From the NCBI GenBank assembly GCA_016124585.1, contig WGNL01000011.1, forward strand, positions 62,001 through 126,000: 64,000 nucleotides of DNA, written 5' to 3'. Made by a program: the position numbers and the translations under genes. Positions within the stretch are counted from its first letter, which is position 1, and every line of letters begins with the position of its first letter. The notes below the pieces were generated by a model that saw only the letters and a program-made list of their open reading frames with translations, made no database searches and was not told where the DNA came from. Positions 1 through 9,013 of the stretch are shown piece after piece. The stretch is from Bacteroidota bacterium. GTDB lineage: Bacteria; Bacteroidota; Bacteroidia; Chitinophagales; Saprospiraceae.

Positions 1-177
1 ACTATATCCACCATTGACCCTGCTGGAGTGGCACTTGTTTCCATCCAAGAATTGTATAAAAAGCAATTGGAATTGGACGATAAAATCAACGAAATAGCCA
101 ATTTGAAAAGTGTGGTGGAGCGGCTCGTTTCAGAAGTTGAATCTTTGAAAGCGAAAGCGGACAACAAAAGCAATTGA
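1..177 (+). CDS. C-terminal end of a coiled-coil protein (possibly tail-fibre/S74-chaperone type)
   Basis: An open frame enters from the left edge and stops with TGA at 175-177, giving 58 residues. The visible part starts with TISTIDPAGVALVSIQELYK and then becomes a charged heptad-like helix (LDDKINEIANLKSVVERLV) ending in KADNKSN. An 'aIQely' segment followed by a short coiled coil is the usual end of Bacteroidota proteins with an endosialidase-type (peptidase S74) intramolecular chaperone domain. That assignment is inference, because the diagnostic domain lies outside the window. The T9SS gene downstream begins only 34 bases later on the same strand, so the two may be co-transcribed. Confidence 0.6.
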   Translation, partial: TISTIDPAGVALVSIQELYKKQLELDDKINEIANLKSVVERLVSEVESLKAKADNKSN

Positions 178-211
178 TATTTTGCACCAAAAAGCAAAAA
201 ATCGATATCAT

Positions 212-1726
212 ATGCGAAAACTGATTTGGGTAATTCTCCTATGGCAACCTCTTTTCTTGTTTGGCCAGACGATGGAAAGCGGGGATGTTTTCACCAAAAT
301 TTCTACCATCATTTCAAACATGCCATTGGAAAATGGAGATGATTACTCCGAGCCTACAAACGGTGAAATTCTGGATTGGATAGATATGCTGGACGACCTG
401 TTCACCGCCAACTATGCCAGTGCTGACGCCAAAGCCGATGCCCTTGGCTACGATGTGGTAGAGTTCTCTGACAACACCACCAGCGAGACTTATTATGTCT
501 TGGAAAAATTGGGGAACGGGGCTAATTATTGGGGCACCTATGTATTAAATCCAAATGCCGACAGGGAGGAAGTCATATTGATGTCGCCACATCCTAGATT
601 CGACTTCAATACCGCCAAAGAAGGAATATATTGTTTCAAAGCAATAGATGCCGGTTTTTTCATGATGGCGGGGACACACCGATGCAACCATACGGACGAG
701 TCAACTTGTTCGGGTACAACGGATGCTTGCGGTTCTTCCGCTCCCTACCGGATTTCAGATTTGGCACATTCCGTCAATTCAATCTGGCAAGCGACCACAG
801 AATATTTGTTCACCCTGACTTCCGACAGCTATTTCATCCAATTGCACGGGTTTACCAAAACAGGCAGCGACCCCTATGTCATCATGAGCAACGGCACCCG
901 GCAAACACCTGGGCCAGACCCCATCACTGCCATCCGTGATGAACTTTTGATTGCTGACCCGGTGCTGACCTTCAAGATAGCCCATATTGACCTCGATTGG
1001 GACAGGTTGATTGGATTCACCAACACCAATGGCCGCTTGATTAATTCAAGTGCCAACCATTGCACAACTAATGCCACCTCAACAAGTGGCAGGTTTGTTC
1101 ATATCGAACAGGAAAAAACGAGGCTACGGGACAATTCGACTGGCTGGCAAAAAATGGCCACGGCATTGACCGAAAGTTTTCCTCTCCAGCCGCTCACAGT
1201 CGAACTTGTATCATTTGATGCAGAGATGGTAGGGGAAAAAGTCATGTTGTCGTGGGTGGTAGCATCAGAAACGGACAATGATTTTTTTGCCATCGAAAAA
1301 TCCGCCGATGGGATAAAATTCCAAACAATTGGAAATATCACAGGACGAGGACAAGCCACCACCCCGAAAACTTACCAATACTTGGATACCCCCAGCATCG
1401 GCGATAATTATTACCGCCTACGCCAAGTTGATTTTGATGGGAAAATGGAATTGTCCCCCATCGTTTCCATCCAATATTCCGATAATTCAAAAATTGAGAT
1501 TCGAGTTTTTGCCTCAGATAGCCAAATTATCGCATTAATGGAAAATCCTGAACCCGATGGGATTCAGATTCAACTGTTCGATTCTCTGGGTAGGCTTTTG
1601 GTGAAGCGCACACTATTTTTGGGTGAAAATTCAATCCCTGTTGAAAATATCCAAAAGGGCATCTATCACTTTAGGGCAACAGGTAACGGGCAATTGTTCT
1701 CCGCTGGCTCTTTATTGATAAATTGA
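212..1726 (+). CDS. secreted T9SS type A sorting-domain protein, function unknown
   Basis: 504 residues. I start it at ATG 212, where MRKLIWVILLWQPLFLFGQ forms a good signal peptide; an upstream in-frame TTG at 182 would add ten polar residues before it. The first about 330 residues match no family I recognise and include a Cys/Thr/Ser-rich stretch (around CNHTDESTCSGTTDACGSS). Residues near 335-425 are the beta-sandwich module that often precedes sorting domains (SWVVASETDNDFF, NYYRLRQVDFDGK). The last about 75 residues resemble a T9SS type A sorting domain (LFDSLGRLLVKR, KGIYHFRATG). It is therefore probably exported, processed and released or anchored at the cell surface. The next gene has the same C-terminal architecture. 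Confidence 0.8.
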   Translation: MRKLIWVILLWQPLFLFGQTMESGDVFTKISTIISNMPLENGDDYSEPTNGEILDWIDMLDDLFTANYASADAKADALGYDVVEFSDNTTSETYYVLEKLGNGANYWGTYVLNPNADREEVILMSPHPRFDFNTAKEGIYCFKAIDAGFFMMAGTHRCNHTDESTCSGTTDACGSSAPYRISDLAHSVNSIWQATTEYLFTLTSDSYFIQLHGFTKTGSDPYVIMSNGTRQTPGPDPITAIRDELLIADPVLTFKIAHIDLDWDRLIGFTNTNGRLINSSANHCTTNATSTSGRFVHIEQEKTRLRDNSTGWQKMATALTESFPLQPLTVELVSFDAEMVGEKVMLSWVVASETDNDFFAIEKSADGIKFQTIGNITGRGQATTPKTYQYLDTPSIGDNYYRLRQVDFDGKMELSPIVSIQYSDNSKIEIRVFASDSQIIALMENPEPDGIQIQLFDSLGRLLVKRTLFLGENSIPVENIQKGIYHFRATGNGQLFSAGSLLIN

Positions 1727-1771
1727 ATCAATCTGATGGGTAATCCATCTTTACTACCAACAATTTATATC

Positions 1772-3127
1772 ATGAAATACGTATCCGCCATTCTGTTTTT
1801 ATTGCTGCCATTTTTCCTCCAAGCCCAAGGCGGCCTATTCATCGGTAGCGGCATCAATATGGTTGCTTCCGGCCAGCCACACATCATCGTTGAAAATGGG
1901 AAATTCAGCAATGACGGCGATTTTTCAGCTGACGCAAGCACAGTACATATCACTGGTACTGCAGCTACTGGTTACTCCACCATCGGTGGCACTTCGGTAA
2001 CCATATTCAACGATCTTGAAATCAACAAAAGTAGCAACGACACCTGGTTGGTTTACGACATCGAAATAGATGGCGACCTCACCATGAAAGGTGGTAACCT
2101 CATCCTGAATTACAGCGACATCAACTTGGGGGGTAGCATCAACGGTGAAACTGCCTCAACCAGAATAACTGGCACAGACGGTGGTGCTATCATCAAAACC
2201 GTCAATTTGAATATGCCAATTGCTGAAAACCCTGGGAACATCGGTGTGGAAATCACCTCGACCGAAAATCTTGGTTCCACCACCATCCAACGGCGGCATG
2301 TCCAACTGACCAACAACGGAAACCACAGCATTTACAGACACTTTGATATTTCTCCTGCCAATAATTCCGACTTGGACGCCACTTTGCGCATCCATTATTT
2401 CGATGAGGAATTGGCCGAACTTACAGAAACAGACCTCAAAATTTGGCAATCAGATGGGGTCAATTGGGCGACGCAAAACCTCAACAGTGTTAACCCGACT
2501 GCTAATTGGGTGGAAGCTTCGGGCTTTTCCTTCCTCCACACATTAACCCTCGCCGAAGAAATGAATGCTCCGTTGCCCATAGAACTGACAAATTTCGATG
2601 TCAGACTAAACCAGAAAAACGAAGTGGACATTTTCTGGACAACAGCCACTGAAATCAACAACGACTATTTCATCGTGGAGCGCTCACTCGACGGTAAATT
2701 CTTCAAGGAAATAGCAATTGTTGACGGTGCAGGCAATTCTAGCACCGAAATCAATTATCGTGCGTTGGACGCCCAACCCAATTTTGGTATCAATTACTAC
2801 AGGCTCAAACAGGTTGATTTCAACGGCACTTTAACTTATAGCGACATCAGGGCCGTAAATCTGGTGACCGATGAAAGGTTCACCGTTTTTCCTAACCCTA
2901 TGAATGATGTGCTGAACATTGGTGCAGCAGGCTTGAGTGGAGATGGGGAATTGGGTGTGGAAATTCATGATGAGCTTGGAAGGCTAGTTTACGAGGGCTC
3001 ACGCCCGATAGAAGGAACTAACCAATCTTTCACCATAAACGAGGTTTCAAAACTTGCCTCAGGTTCCTATTTTCTCACGCTAACATTGAGTAATGAAAGT
3101 TACAGCTTTGGATTGGTGAAAAAATGA
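1772..3127 (+). CDS. secreted T9SS type A sorting-domain protein, function unknown
   Basis: 451 residues. The start is placed at ATG 1772 (MKYVSAILFLLLPFFLQAQ, a clear signal peptide); an in-frame upstream start at 1736 would put 12 unrelated residues before it. The N-terminal half is rich in Thr, Asn and Gly beta-strands typical of a surface beta-solenoid or sandwich. Residues about 275-370 carry the same pre-sorting module as the preceding gene (FWTTATEINNDYFIVERS, NYYRLKQVDFNG). The C-terminal about 75 residues (VFPNPMNDVLNI, GSYFLTLTLSNE, GLVKK) form a type A sorting domain. It follows the preceding gene by 45 bases and is likely in the same transcript. No catalytic signature is visible. 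Confidence 0.82.
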   Translation: MKYVSAILFLLLPFFLQAQGGLFIGSGINMVASGQPHIIVENGKFSNDGDFSADASTVHITGTAATGYSTIGGTSVTIFNDLEINKSSNDTWLVYDIEIDGDLTMKGGNLILNYSDINLGGSINGETASTRITGTDGGAIIKTVNLNMPIAENPGNIGVEITSTENLGSTTIQRRHVQLTNNGNHSIYRHFDISPANNSDLDATLRIHYFDEELAELTETDLKIWQSDGVNWATQNLNSVNPTANWVEASGFSFLHTLTLAEEMNAPLPIELTNFDVRLNQKNEVDIFWTTATEINNDYFIVERSLDGKFFKEIAIVDGAGNSSTEINYRALDAQPNFGINYYRLKQVDFNGTLTYSDIRAVNLVTDERFTVFPNPMNDVLNIGAAGLSGDGELGVEIHDELGRLVYEGSRPIEGTNQSFTINEVSKLASGSYFLTLTLSNESYSFGLVKK

Positions 3128-3259
3128 GTATTCAAAAATGGGAAAAGCATGCAATGGAAATAATTTAAGTTTTCAATTTTTTTGTCATCAATTTAGTGTC
3201 AATTTTTGATTAATCATTCTTTAATTCCTTTTTTGATTAAAAAAAATTGTTTTAAAATT

Positions 3260-3289
3260 TTGTTTTTTAAAACAAGTAAAACATCTTTG
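3260..3289 (+). promoter_or_regulatory. Bacteroidota sigma-A promoter upstream of 3424
   Basis: CATCTTTG at 3282-3289 matches the -7 box TAnnTTTG in 7 of 8 positions. TTG at 3260-3262 lies 19 bases upstream, as expected for the -33 element. The surrounding 3128-3420 stretch is AT-rich non-coding DNA in which I see nothing else. Transcription would begin about 130 bases before the gene at 3424. Confidence 0.5.
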
Positions 3290-3423
3290 CAACAGGTTTT
3301 CGTTTAAAATGAACAAATTTCCCCATTCATACATTTAATTATTATGTTATGAATGGCTAATAAAAGAGAACAGAACGACAACCAACGGATAAAGGGAGGT
3401 CCACATCAATAAATCTTGTTGCA

Positions 3424-4248
3424 ATGGAACTACAAATCTTGGTTAGCAAAAAAGGAACGAAAGTCGTTTTGGCTTCCAGCCTCCACGCAGAGCTGGGCCT
3501 TCCGAACAAACAGTACGCCGCCAACCTACGGCACTGGCTTCACGACATTTACCAATTCTACGATGGCATCCGCAAACCAGAGCATTTTAAGGACTTTGCG
3601 AAGCGGCAAAGTAAGGAAGTAGCAATGGATGACTACTATCTGTCCATTGAGTTTGCGAAGCTAATTACCCTCAATTCAAAAAGTAAGGTTAAACTGAAAT
3701 ATGCCACTTGGCTACTAGGTCACGAAGACCCAATTGAGGAAAGCGACCTGCTTAGTGTTGAACAAGTGTTAGCCATGGTGGAACTCTCTAAGGTGATGGG
3801 ACTTGTCTCTTGCCAAACTGCCTGCGAGCAAAAGCACTTGGACACCTACGAAGAACGCAACCAAGGCAGTGCTGCCAATTGGTGGAATTTCCGCTCGGAA
3901 TTGCTTGGCTACTCCTCTGAAAAGTTGAAGAAAGCTATGATTAAAATTGGCAAACGTCCTGATGGCAAATCACAACGGCAGATGCTTATGCAGGTGGATA
4001 AATATGAAATGGTGCGCACAGCAGTGGTCGACCTTTTCATGAGCTTGGGCAAGTCGGCGCACTATGCCCGTAGCCTAGGTGATTTAGCTAAAGCCTTAGC
4101 TAGGGAAATGAATGTCGAAATTTTTGACGACCGGGAAGCCTCACCCGCATTTTTACCAGAACTCAACGGTGCACTGGCAGAAGAAGTGAAAGACGGGAGC
4201 AAGCGCAGGTATTTGCAACGTTGGGAAGGAATGAAAATGGCGAGCTAA
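3424..4248 (+). CDS. AntA/AntB antirepressor-like protein, function uncertain
   Basis: 274 residues, soluble, no signal peptide. The first about 100 residues have the layout of phage AntA/AntB or KilA-N-type antirepressor domains. There is a helix with ASSLHAELGLPNKQY and NLRHWLHDIYQFYD, where antirepressors have 'ARDLHEFLgv..f..WI'. It is followed by DDYYLSIEFAKLI and a long helix, where they have 'DYYLTLDMAKEL'. The remainder is helical and charged (ERNQGSAANWWNFRSELLG, DLFMSLGKSAHYARSLGDLA) and unassigned. The match is by pattern only. It converges with an endolysin-like gene. The ORF is intact with normal codon usage, so it may be a domesticated or lineage-conserved gene rather than an active phage component. 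Confidence 0.55.
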   Translation: MELQILVSKKGTKVVLASSLHAELGLPNKQYAANLRHWLHDIYQFYDGIRKPEHFKDFAKRQSKEVAMDDYYLSIEFAKLITLNSKSKVKLKYATWLLGHEDPIEESDLLSVEQVLAMVELSKVMGLVSCQTACEQKHLDTYEERNQGSAANWWNFRSELLGYSSEKLKKAMIKIGKRPDGKSQRQMLMQVDKYEMVRTAVVDLFMSLGKSAHYARSLGDLAKALAREMNVEIFDDREASPAFLPELNGALAEEVKDGSKRRYLQRWEGMKMAS

Positions 4249-4252
4249 CTAA

Positions 4253-4323
4253 AGGGATGAGGAATGAGGAAATAGGAATGAATTCGAAGCATTTTCATCG
4301 CTATTTCCTCATTCCTCATCCCT
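4253..4323. repeat. perfect 23-bp inverted repeat between convergent genes
   Basis: The arms at 4253-4275 and 4301-4323 are exact reverse complements built from the words GGATGAGG and AATGAGGAAA, with a 25-base loop. The repeat begins right after the stop of the 3424 gene and its right arm runs into the TAG stop of the opposing gene. It probably acts as a bidirectional terminator or mRNA 3'-end stabiliser, although no long T-run follows the stem. Confidence 0.85.
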
Positions 4324-5077
4324 ATTTTACCACTGCCACTTCAAAGTGCATCCCATCCATGCGGCTGAAATGGCCGCCCCAGTAGAATCCATTTTTGTTG
4401 GCAATTGCGACCAATTCACGGACGCTACCTTTTTGCCCAACTAAAGCAGGTACCTGTCCAAGTTTATTCCAAGCATAATTGATGTCGAAGGCCGTGCCGA
4501 ATGAGTGGTTACTCAAAGTGGTCCGGCTTCCCCTCACATACCTCGGAACGTAGGAGCCTTCGTATGTCAGGATATTTTTTATCAAATCTGCTTTTTCCCA
4601 ATCATTAAACAGTGACTGAAGCTGCTTAGCTCCCAGGCGGTGAAACTGGATTTTGCCACTTGGTGGCACGTTTTTCATACCATGCAATTGTGGAATGTCC
4701 ACCCGCACGATGTTTTTATCCGCCCAACCATCTGTGATTACAATTGCTTCCGTACCGTCTCCTGCAGACCTGAACTTGAAATTTCCGAAGATTTTAGCAC
4801 GGGCTGAATTGCCCACAAGTGGCTTGAAACCCGGTTTTGATGGATATTCATAAGCTTCCTTTAAATGGTAGCCAGCCTTAAATGCAGCTAAGTAAGATTT
4901 TGGACCTACGATGCCATCTGCGACTAAACCGTTTGCCTCTTGGAATTTCAAGGTAGCCGCATGGGTTTTCGGGCCGAAATCACCATCTGCCACAATATGA
5001 TTGTTGCCAAGACCGATGAGGAAATATTGCCAGTTCTTTACTTGTGGGGATTTTGAACCCAGTTTGATAGTTTCCAT
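4322..5077 (-). CDS. peptidoglycan-binding domain plus M15 peptidase (endolysin-like)
   Basis: 251 residues without a signal peptide. Residues about 5-60 are a peptidoglycan-binding type 1 domain (VKNWQYFLIGLG, DGDFGPKTHAATLKFQ, VADGIVGPKSYLA). Residues about 170-250 are a LAS-family M15 zinc peptidase of the L-alanyl-D-glutamate or D-Ala-D-Ala type. SNHSFGTAFDIN supplies the first His and Asp ligands, FYWGGHFSRMDGMHFE the final HFE motif. It should cleave the peptide stems of peptidoglycan. Lack of a leader suggests release by lysis, a holin-like route or a contractile device rather than Sec export. The adjacent convergent gene resembles a phage antirepressor, so a phage origin is plausible. 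Confidence 0.85.
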   Translation of the reverse strand: METIKLGSKSPQVKNWQYFLIGLGNNHIVADGDFGPKTHAATLKFQEANGLVADGIVGPKSYLAAFKAGYHLKEAYEYPSKPGFKPLVGNSARAKIFGNFKFRSAGDGTEAIVITDGWADKNIVRVDIPQLHGMKNVPPSGKIQFHRLGAKQLQSLFNDWEKADLIKNILTYEGSYVPRYVRGSRTTLSNHSFGTAFDINYAWNKLGQVPALVGQKGSVRELVAIANKNGFYWGGHFSRMDGMHFEVAVVK

Positions 5078-5220
5078 ATTTGAAAGGACTTTTGGTTTAA
5101 AATTGGGTGCAACTTAATTGTATTATTTGATATTTTGAAAAGATATGGATTGTAAGCTACAAATAATACATGTTTTCATATTTGAATGGGTAGTCACGGC
5201 TTTTGTAGGTTGATTGACAG

Positions 5221-5248
5221 TTGAGGGCGCTACAATATGGTACATTTG
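5221..5248 (+). promoter_or_regulatory. Bacteroidota sigma-A promoter for the M14 carboxypeptidase
   Basis: TACATTTG at 5241-5248 is a perfect TAnnTTTG -7 box. TTG at 5221-5223 lies 17 bases upstream as the -33 element. The start codon is 39 bases downstream of the box. Confidence 0.7.
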
Positions 5249-5286
5249 CGCCCTTTCAAACACACTAATTCAATAATCAATACACC

Positions 5287-7674
5287 ATGCGGAAAATCCT
5301 ATTCCTTTGTTTCCTTTCCATTTCCATTTCATTATCAGCCCAACAATTTTCAAGAGTAAAAATCAAATTTGATGAAAACCAGACTTTGGAAAAATTGGCT
5401 GGTCTAGGCTTAGAAGTTGACCATGGTAAACTACAACCGGGCAAGTATTTGATTGGTGAATTTTCTTCAACTGAAATTGACCAAATGAGGTCAGCGGGGT
5501 TTAGCACGGAAGTTCTCATCCCTGATTTAGTTGCTCACCGCCAATTCCTGGAACAGCAAATTGCTTCTACCGAAGAGCGTGTATTGCCACCTTGCGAACC
5601 CCAACAACCCACCAATTACCAGACTCCTGCCAACTATCACGCTGGTACAATGGGAGGTTACTTCAAATACCAAGAGATGTTGGATATGGTCGATCAAATG
5701 GCGGCTTTGTACCCAAATCTTGTGAAAGCACGGACCCCCATCACCAATGCGTACACCACGATTGAAGGCCGACCGATTTATTGGCTAAAAATATCAGACA
5801 ACCCCAATGTGGATGAGGACGAGCCAGAGGTACTGTATGATGCCGTTCACCATGCTCGTGAGCCTAACAGCATGTCGCAGCTGATATTTTACATGTGGTA
5901 TTTACTGGAAAACTATGACACTGACCCTGAAATCAAATACCTCGTCGACAACACAGAAATGTATTTCGTGCCTTGCGTGAACCCAGATGGGTATATTTAC
6001 AATGAAACCACCAATCCAAATGGCAGTGGTTTCTGGCGTAAAAACCGTCGTGATAATGGAAATGGCACATTTGGAATTGACCTAAATCGCAATTATGGTT
6101 ATAAATGGGGCTTCGACAATTCTGGCTCCTCGCCAAATCCAAACTCCGAGACATACCGTGGTACTGAACCGTTTTCTGAGCCCGAAACCCAAATGATGCG
6201 GGATTTTTGCCTTGCTCACCATTTTCAGATTGCGCTCAATTATCACACGTACGGTAACCTGCTCATCTATCCGTGGGGTTGGGTTGATGGTGCTTCACCA
6301 GACCATGCCACATTCTCCACTTTTGGCCCATATCTTACCCGTGAAAATGATTTTCTCACTGGCTTCGGCTCTCAGACCGTGGGCTACACCACGAATGGCG
6401 ACTCTGACGATTGGATGTACGGCGAGCAATCCACTAAACCAAAAATATACTCCATGACCCCGGAAGTTGGCCCCGATAATTACGGATTCTGGCCGCCTTC
6501 CATAGCCATTGATGACCTCAACCGTTCGAATATGACAATGAACCTGACTGCAGCGCACCTAGTATTGAATTTTGGGGTGCTGACACCAGGTGGCGATCGT
6601 TTTTTGAGTCAACAGCAAGGCTCTATCCTGTTTTCCTTGAAAAAAATGGGGCTAGCTTCTGGGCAGCTAACTGTCAAGCTGGAGCCTGTTAGCAGCAATA
6701 TCGCAGCAGTTGGAAACCCTATCAACTATGGCATGTTCCACTTAGAAGAAGCATCGAACAGTATACCGTTTACCCTAAAATCTACGGTGCAGGATGGCGA
6801 GCTAGTGCAATTTAACTTGGTGCTGGACAATGGCCTTTACCAATGGCGTACCCCAGTTGAGCGAGTTTATACCAGCCTTGTTCAAACAAATTTCTTGGAC
6901 GCAGCTGACAATGGAAACAACTGGAACACTGGTGGTTGGTCACTTACAAATGAGCAGTACCATTCAGCACCAACAAGTTTTACAGATTCTCCAAATGGTC
7001 AGTACGACTCAAATTCCATTACTGAAATTGAATTAAAAAATCCGGTAAAAGTAAAAGATGCGACCAGTGTAGTATTGAGCTATTGGGCAAAATGGGATAT
7101 TGAGGAGGATGAAGATTATGTGCAAATTTTGGGCAATTTCAATAATATCGGATACCAGTCGCTTTGCGGAAAATACACAGAGGCAGGTACCGATCAGCAG
7201 GTCTTCCTTGAGCCACTTTATGACGGACATCAGCAAAATTGGGTGCGGGAAGAAATCGATTTGACCGAATGGCTGGTGATTGGCGATAGCGTAAATTTCA
7301 AGTTTGCCTTTAAGTTGGTATCTGACGAGGCCATCCAAGAAGATGGGTTTTATTTTGATGACTTTGAGCTAAAGGTTGTCAAAAATGGCGGCACTACCAG
7401 CACTTTGGATTTTGATACTTCCGATTTTACGCTTACCACACGGCCAAATCCAGCCAGTGACCATGTCATCATTGATTTAAAAGGCGAAAACATACCTAAT
7501 TTGCCAATGCAGTTGCAGGTTTTCAATGCCTTAGGACAATTGGTTGATCAGCAGGTTTTTAGTGGCCAGATTTACAGGTTGGAAACTGGAAATTGGGAGC
7601 AAGGCTTTTACCAATATCGAATTTCGGTAGGTGGTAATTGGCTTCCTGCTGGCCGATTCTTGATTTCAAAATAA
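5287..7674 (+). CDS. secreted M14 zinc carboxypeptidase with T9SS sorting domain
   Basis: 795 residues. Signal peptide MRKILFLCFLSISISLSAQ. Residues about 20-100 look like a propeptide. The M14 catalytic domain covers about 120-430. Zinc ligands are His189 and Glu192 in HHAREPN and His320 in LNYHTYGN; substrate-binding NPDGY and DLNRNYGYKWG are present; the catalytic base is probably Glu393 in TPEVGPDNYGFW. A jelly-roll module with DGFYFDDFELKVV follows (about 540-700), and the last about 75 residues are a type A sorting domain (RPNPASDHVIIDL, GFYQYRISVGG). It presumably removes C-terminal residues from extracellular proteins or peptides. It stands alone behind its own promoter. Confidence 0.93.
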   Translation: MRKILFLCFLSISISLSAQQFSRVKIKFDENQTLEKLAGLGLEVDHGKLQPGKYLIGEFSSTEIDQMRSAGFSTEVLIPDLVAHRQFLEQQIASTEERVLPPCEPQQPTNYQTPANYHAGTMGGYFKYQEMLDMVDQMAALYPNLVKARTPITNAYTTIEGRPIYWLKISDNPNVDEDEPEVLYDAVHHAREPNSMSQLIFYMWYLLENYDTDPEIKYLVDNTEMYFVPCVNPDGYIYNETTNPNGSGFWRKNRRDNGNGTFGIDLNRNYGYKWGFDNSGSSPNPNSETYRGTEPFSEPETQMMRDFCLAHHFQIALNYHTYGNLLIYPWGWVDGASPDHATFSTFGPYLTRENDFLTGFGSQTVGYTTNGDSDDWMYGEQSTKPKIYSMTPEVGPDNYGFWPPSIAIDDLNRSNMTMNLTAAHLVLNFGVLTPGGDRFLSQQQGSILFSLKKMGLASGQLTVKLEPVSSNIAAVGNPINYGMFHLEEASNSIPFTLKSTVQDGELVQFNLVLDNGLYQWRTPVERVYTSLVQTNFLDAADNGNNWNTGGWSLTNEQYHSAPTSFTDSPNGQYDSNSITEIELKNPVKVKDATSVVLSYWAKWDIEEDEDYVQILGNFNNIGYQSLCGKYTEAGTDQQVFLEPLYDGHQQNWVREEIDLTEWLVIGDSVNFKFAFKLVSDEAIQEDGFYFDDFELKVVKNGGTTSTLDFDTSDFTLTTRPNPASDHVIIDLKGENIPNLPMQLQVFNALGQLVDQQVFSGQIYRLETGNWEQGFYQYRISVGGNWLPAGRFLISK

Positions 7675-7745
7675 TACGACTATCATTCTTTATTTTTTAA
7701 TTGGTTTTTTCAACGGAAAAAATAGTTTTTCCAAAATGCTGTGCC

Positions 7746-7753
7746 TATCTTTG
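7746..7753 (+). promoter_or_regulatory. -7 box for rplU-rpmA
   Basis: TATCTTTG at 7746-7753 is a perfect TAnnTTTG box with a T-rich stretch about 20 bases upstream. The leader to the rplU start is about 70 bases, room enough for translational autoregulation, but I cannot show a specific structure. Confidence 0.6.
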
Positions 7754-7823
7754 CGCCCGTTTTTGAAGAGCTTTTGTGCAATTCGAAACGACCATTAATA
7801 ATTTATTCATAAATTTTATAAGC

Positions 7824-8138
7824 ATGTTCGCAATCGTAACCATAGCCGGTCAGCAGTTTAAAGTGACAGAAGGCCAGGAGCTTTTTGTTCACCGGTTAGA
7901 AGCCGAAGAGGGTGCCAGCGTTTCGTTCGATCAGGTACACTTGGTTGACAACAGCGGTTCCGTCAACATCGGCACGCCGATAGTGAAGGGCGCCAAAATT
8001 GGTGCTACTGTCCTAAATCCACTCGTAAAGGGTGACAAAGTCATTGTTTTCAAAAAGAAAAGGCGCAAAGGCTACCGTGTAAAAAAAGGCCACCGTCAGC
8101 AGTTTTCGAAAATCAAAATCGACTCGATCACTGCATAA
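7824..8138 (+). CDS. rplU: 50S ribosomal protein L21
   Basis: 104 residues, the normal L21 length. The start is ATG 7824 (MFAIVTIAGQQFKVTEGQ); an in-frame ATG at 7776 would add 16 residues not seen in L21. Conserved L21 features: the IAGQQ(F/Y)KV start, GTPIVKGAKI and the C-terminal KKRRKGYRVKKGHRQ that binds 23S rRNA. The L27 gene follows after 64 bases, the standard rplU-rpmA operon. In many Bacteroidota L21 carries a C-terminal helix-hairpin-helix extension; here L21 is short and the extension is on L27. Confidence 0.97.
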   Translation: MFAIVTIAGQQFKVTEGQELFVHRLEAEEGASVSFDQVHLVDNSGSVNIGTPIVKGAKIGATVLNPLVKGDKVIVFKKKRRKGYRVKKGHRQQFSKIKIDSITA

Positions 8139-8202
8139 TACGGGCGTCTGTTCTTTCCAGCTAGTGAGCTGGGCAATTTTTCAACCATAAAATTTTTCAA
8201 AA

Positions 8203-8859
8203 ATGGCACATAAGAAAGGGGAAGGTTCAACCCAGAACGGTCGGGACAGTAATGCGAAACGACTTGGTGTGAAACTTTATGGCGGCCAAGCGGCCGTAGC
8301 AGGAAATATCATCGTTCGTCAGCGTGGCACTAAATTTCACGCAGGTGAGCATGTTTATATGGGCAAAGATTATACTCTCCATGCAGGCATTGATGGCACA
8401 GTGGTTTTCCGCAAGAGCCGTCGTGACCGTACTTTCGTGAGCATTATGCCTTTGACCGCAGAAACTGTGGCTCCAGTTGCTAAGGCCAAACCAGCTCCTA
8501 AGAAAGAGGAGAAAGTAGTGGTGCCTGTAGCAATCCCAGTCAAAGCTGCTGAGCCAGCAGCAGCGGCCAAACCAGCCGCTAGTAAAAAGGACGACCTGAA
8601 GAAAATTGAAGGAATCGGCCCAGCAATTGAGAAGTTGCTTAATGCAGAAGGAATCGTTACATTTGCAGGGTTGTCAGAAACAGCTGCTGACAAAATTAAA
8701 GACATCCTTGTTGCAGCTGGTTCACGTTTCGGCTTCCACGACCCAACCACATGGCCTCACCAAGCTAGCTTGGCAGCCGCTGGCAAATGGGATGAGCTGA
8801 AGAAACTGCAAGATGAACTCGATGGAGGCAAAGCAGTTTCCACCTCGGAAGAGGAATAA
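8203..8859 (+). CDS. rpmA: 50S ribosomal protein L27 with C-terminal helix-hairpin-helix extension
   Basis: 218 residues, against about 85-90 for ordinary L27. Residues 1-84 are canonical L27 ([54 protein letters not shown]). An Ala/Pro/Lys-rich flexible linker covers about 85-130. Residues about 133-170 form a helix-hairpin-helix unit ([20 protein letters not shown]), followed by a helical tail ([20 protein letters not shown]). The reading frame is uninterrupted across the junction, so this is a genuine fusion. The L27 part sits by the peptidyl-transferase centre; the HhH tail could contact rRNA or another ribosome-associated partner, which is inference. Confidence 0.95.
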   Translation: MAHKKGEGSTQNGRDSNAKRLGVKLYGGQAAVAGNIIVRQRGTKFHAGEHVYMGKDYTLHAGIDGTVVFRKSRRDRTFVSIMPLTAETVAPVAKAKPAPKKEEKVVVPVAIPVKAAEPAAAAKPAASKKDDLKKIEGIGPAIEKLLNAEGIVTFAGLSETAADKIKDILVAAGSRFGFHDPTTWPHQASLAAAGKWDELKKLQDELDGGKAVSTSEEE

Positions 8860-8900
8860 TCAATCTGAATAGTTTTAGTTTTCATAGCTTTATATTTGGA

Positions 8901-8926
8901 GTCCTGCCCTTGGGCGGGACTTTTTT
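8901..8926 (+). terminator. intrinsic terminator of rplU-rpmA
   Basis: GTCCTGCCC (8901-8909) pairs with GGGCGGGAC (8912-8920), with one G-T wobble and a 2-base loop, and is followed by six T residues. It lies 41 bases after the rpmA stop. Confidence 0.85.
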
Positions 8927-8937
8927 ATGTGGGGGAA

Positions 8938-9006
8938 TATCAGGTAGAAAAATGAGAGGGGTGAGCATCTAGTTGACGCTCACCCCTCTCATTTTTCTAC
9001 CTGATA
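8938..9006. repeat. perfect 29-bp inverted repeat between rpmA and ftsY
   Basis: The arms at 8938-8966 and 8978-9006 are exact reverse complements containing the word GAAAAATGAGAGGGGTGAGC, with an 11-base loop. The repeat follows the rpmA terminator and ends 8 bases before the ftsY stop. It would form a very stable hairpin at the 3' end of the ftsY message. It belongs to the same style of element as 4253-4323. Confidence 0.85.
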
Positions 9007-9013
9007 ATATTTC

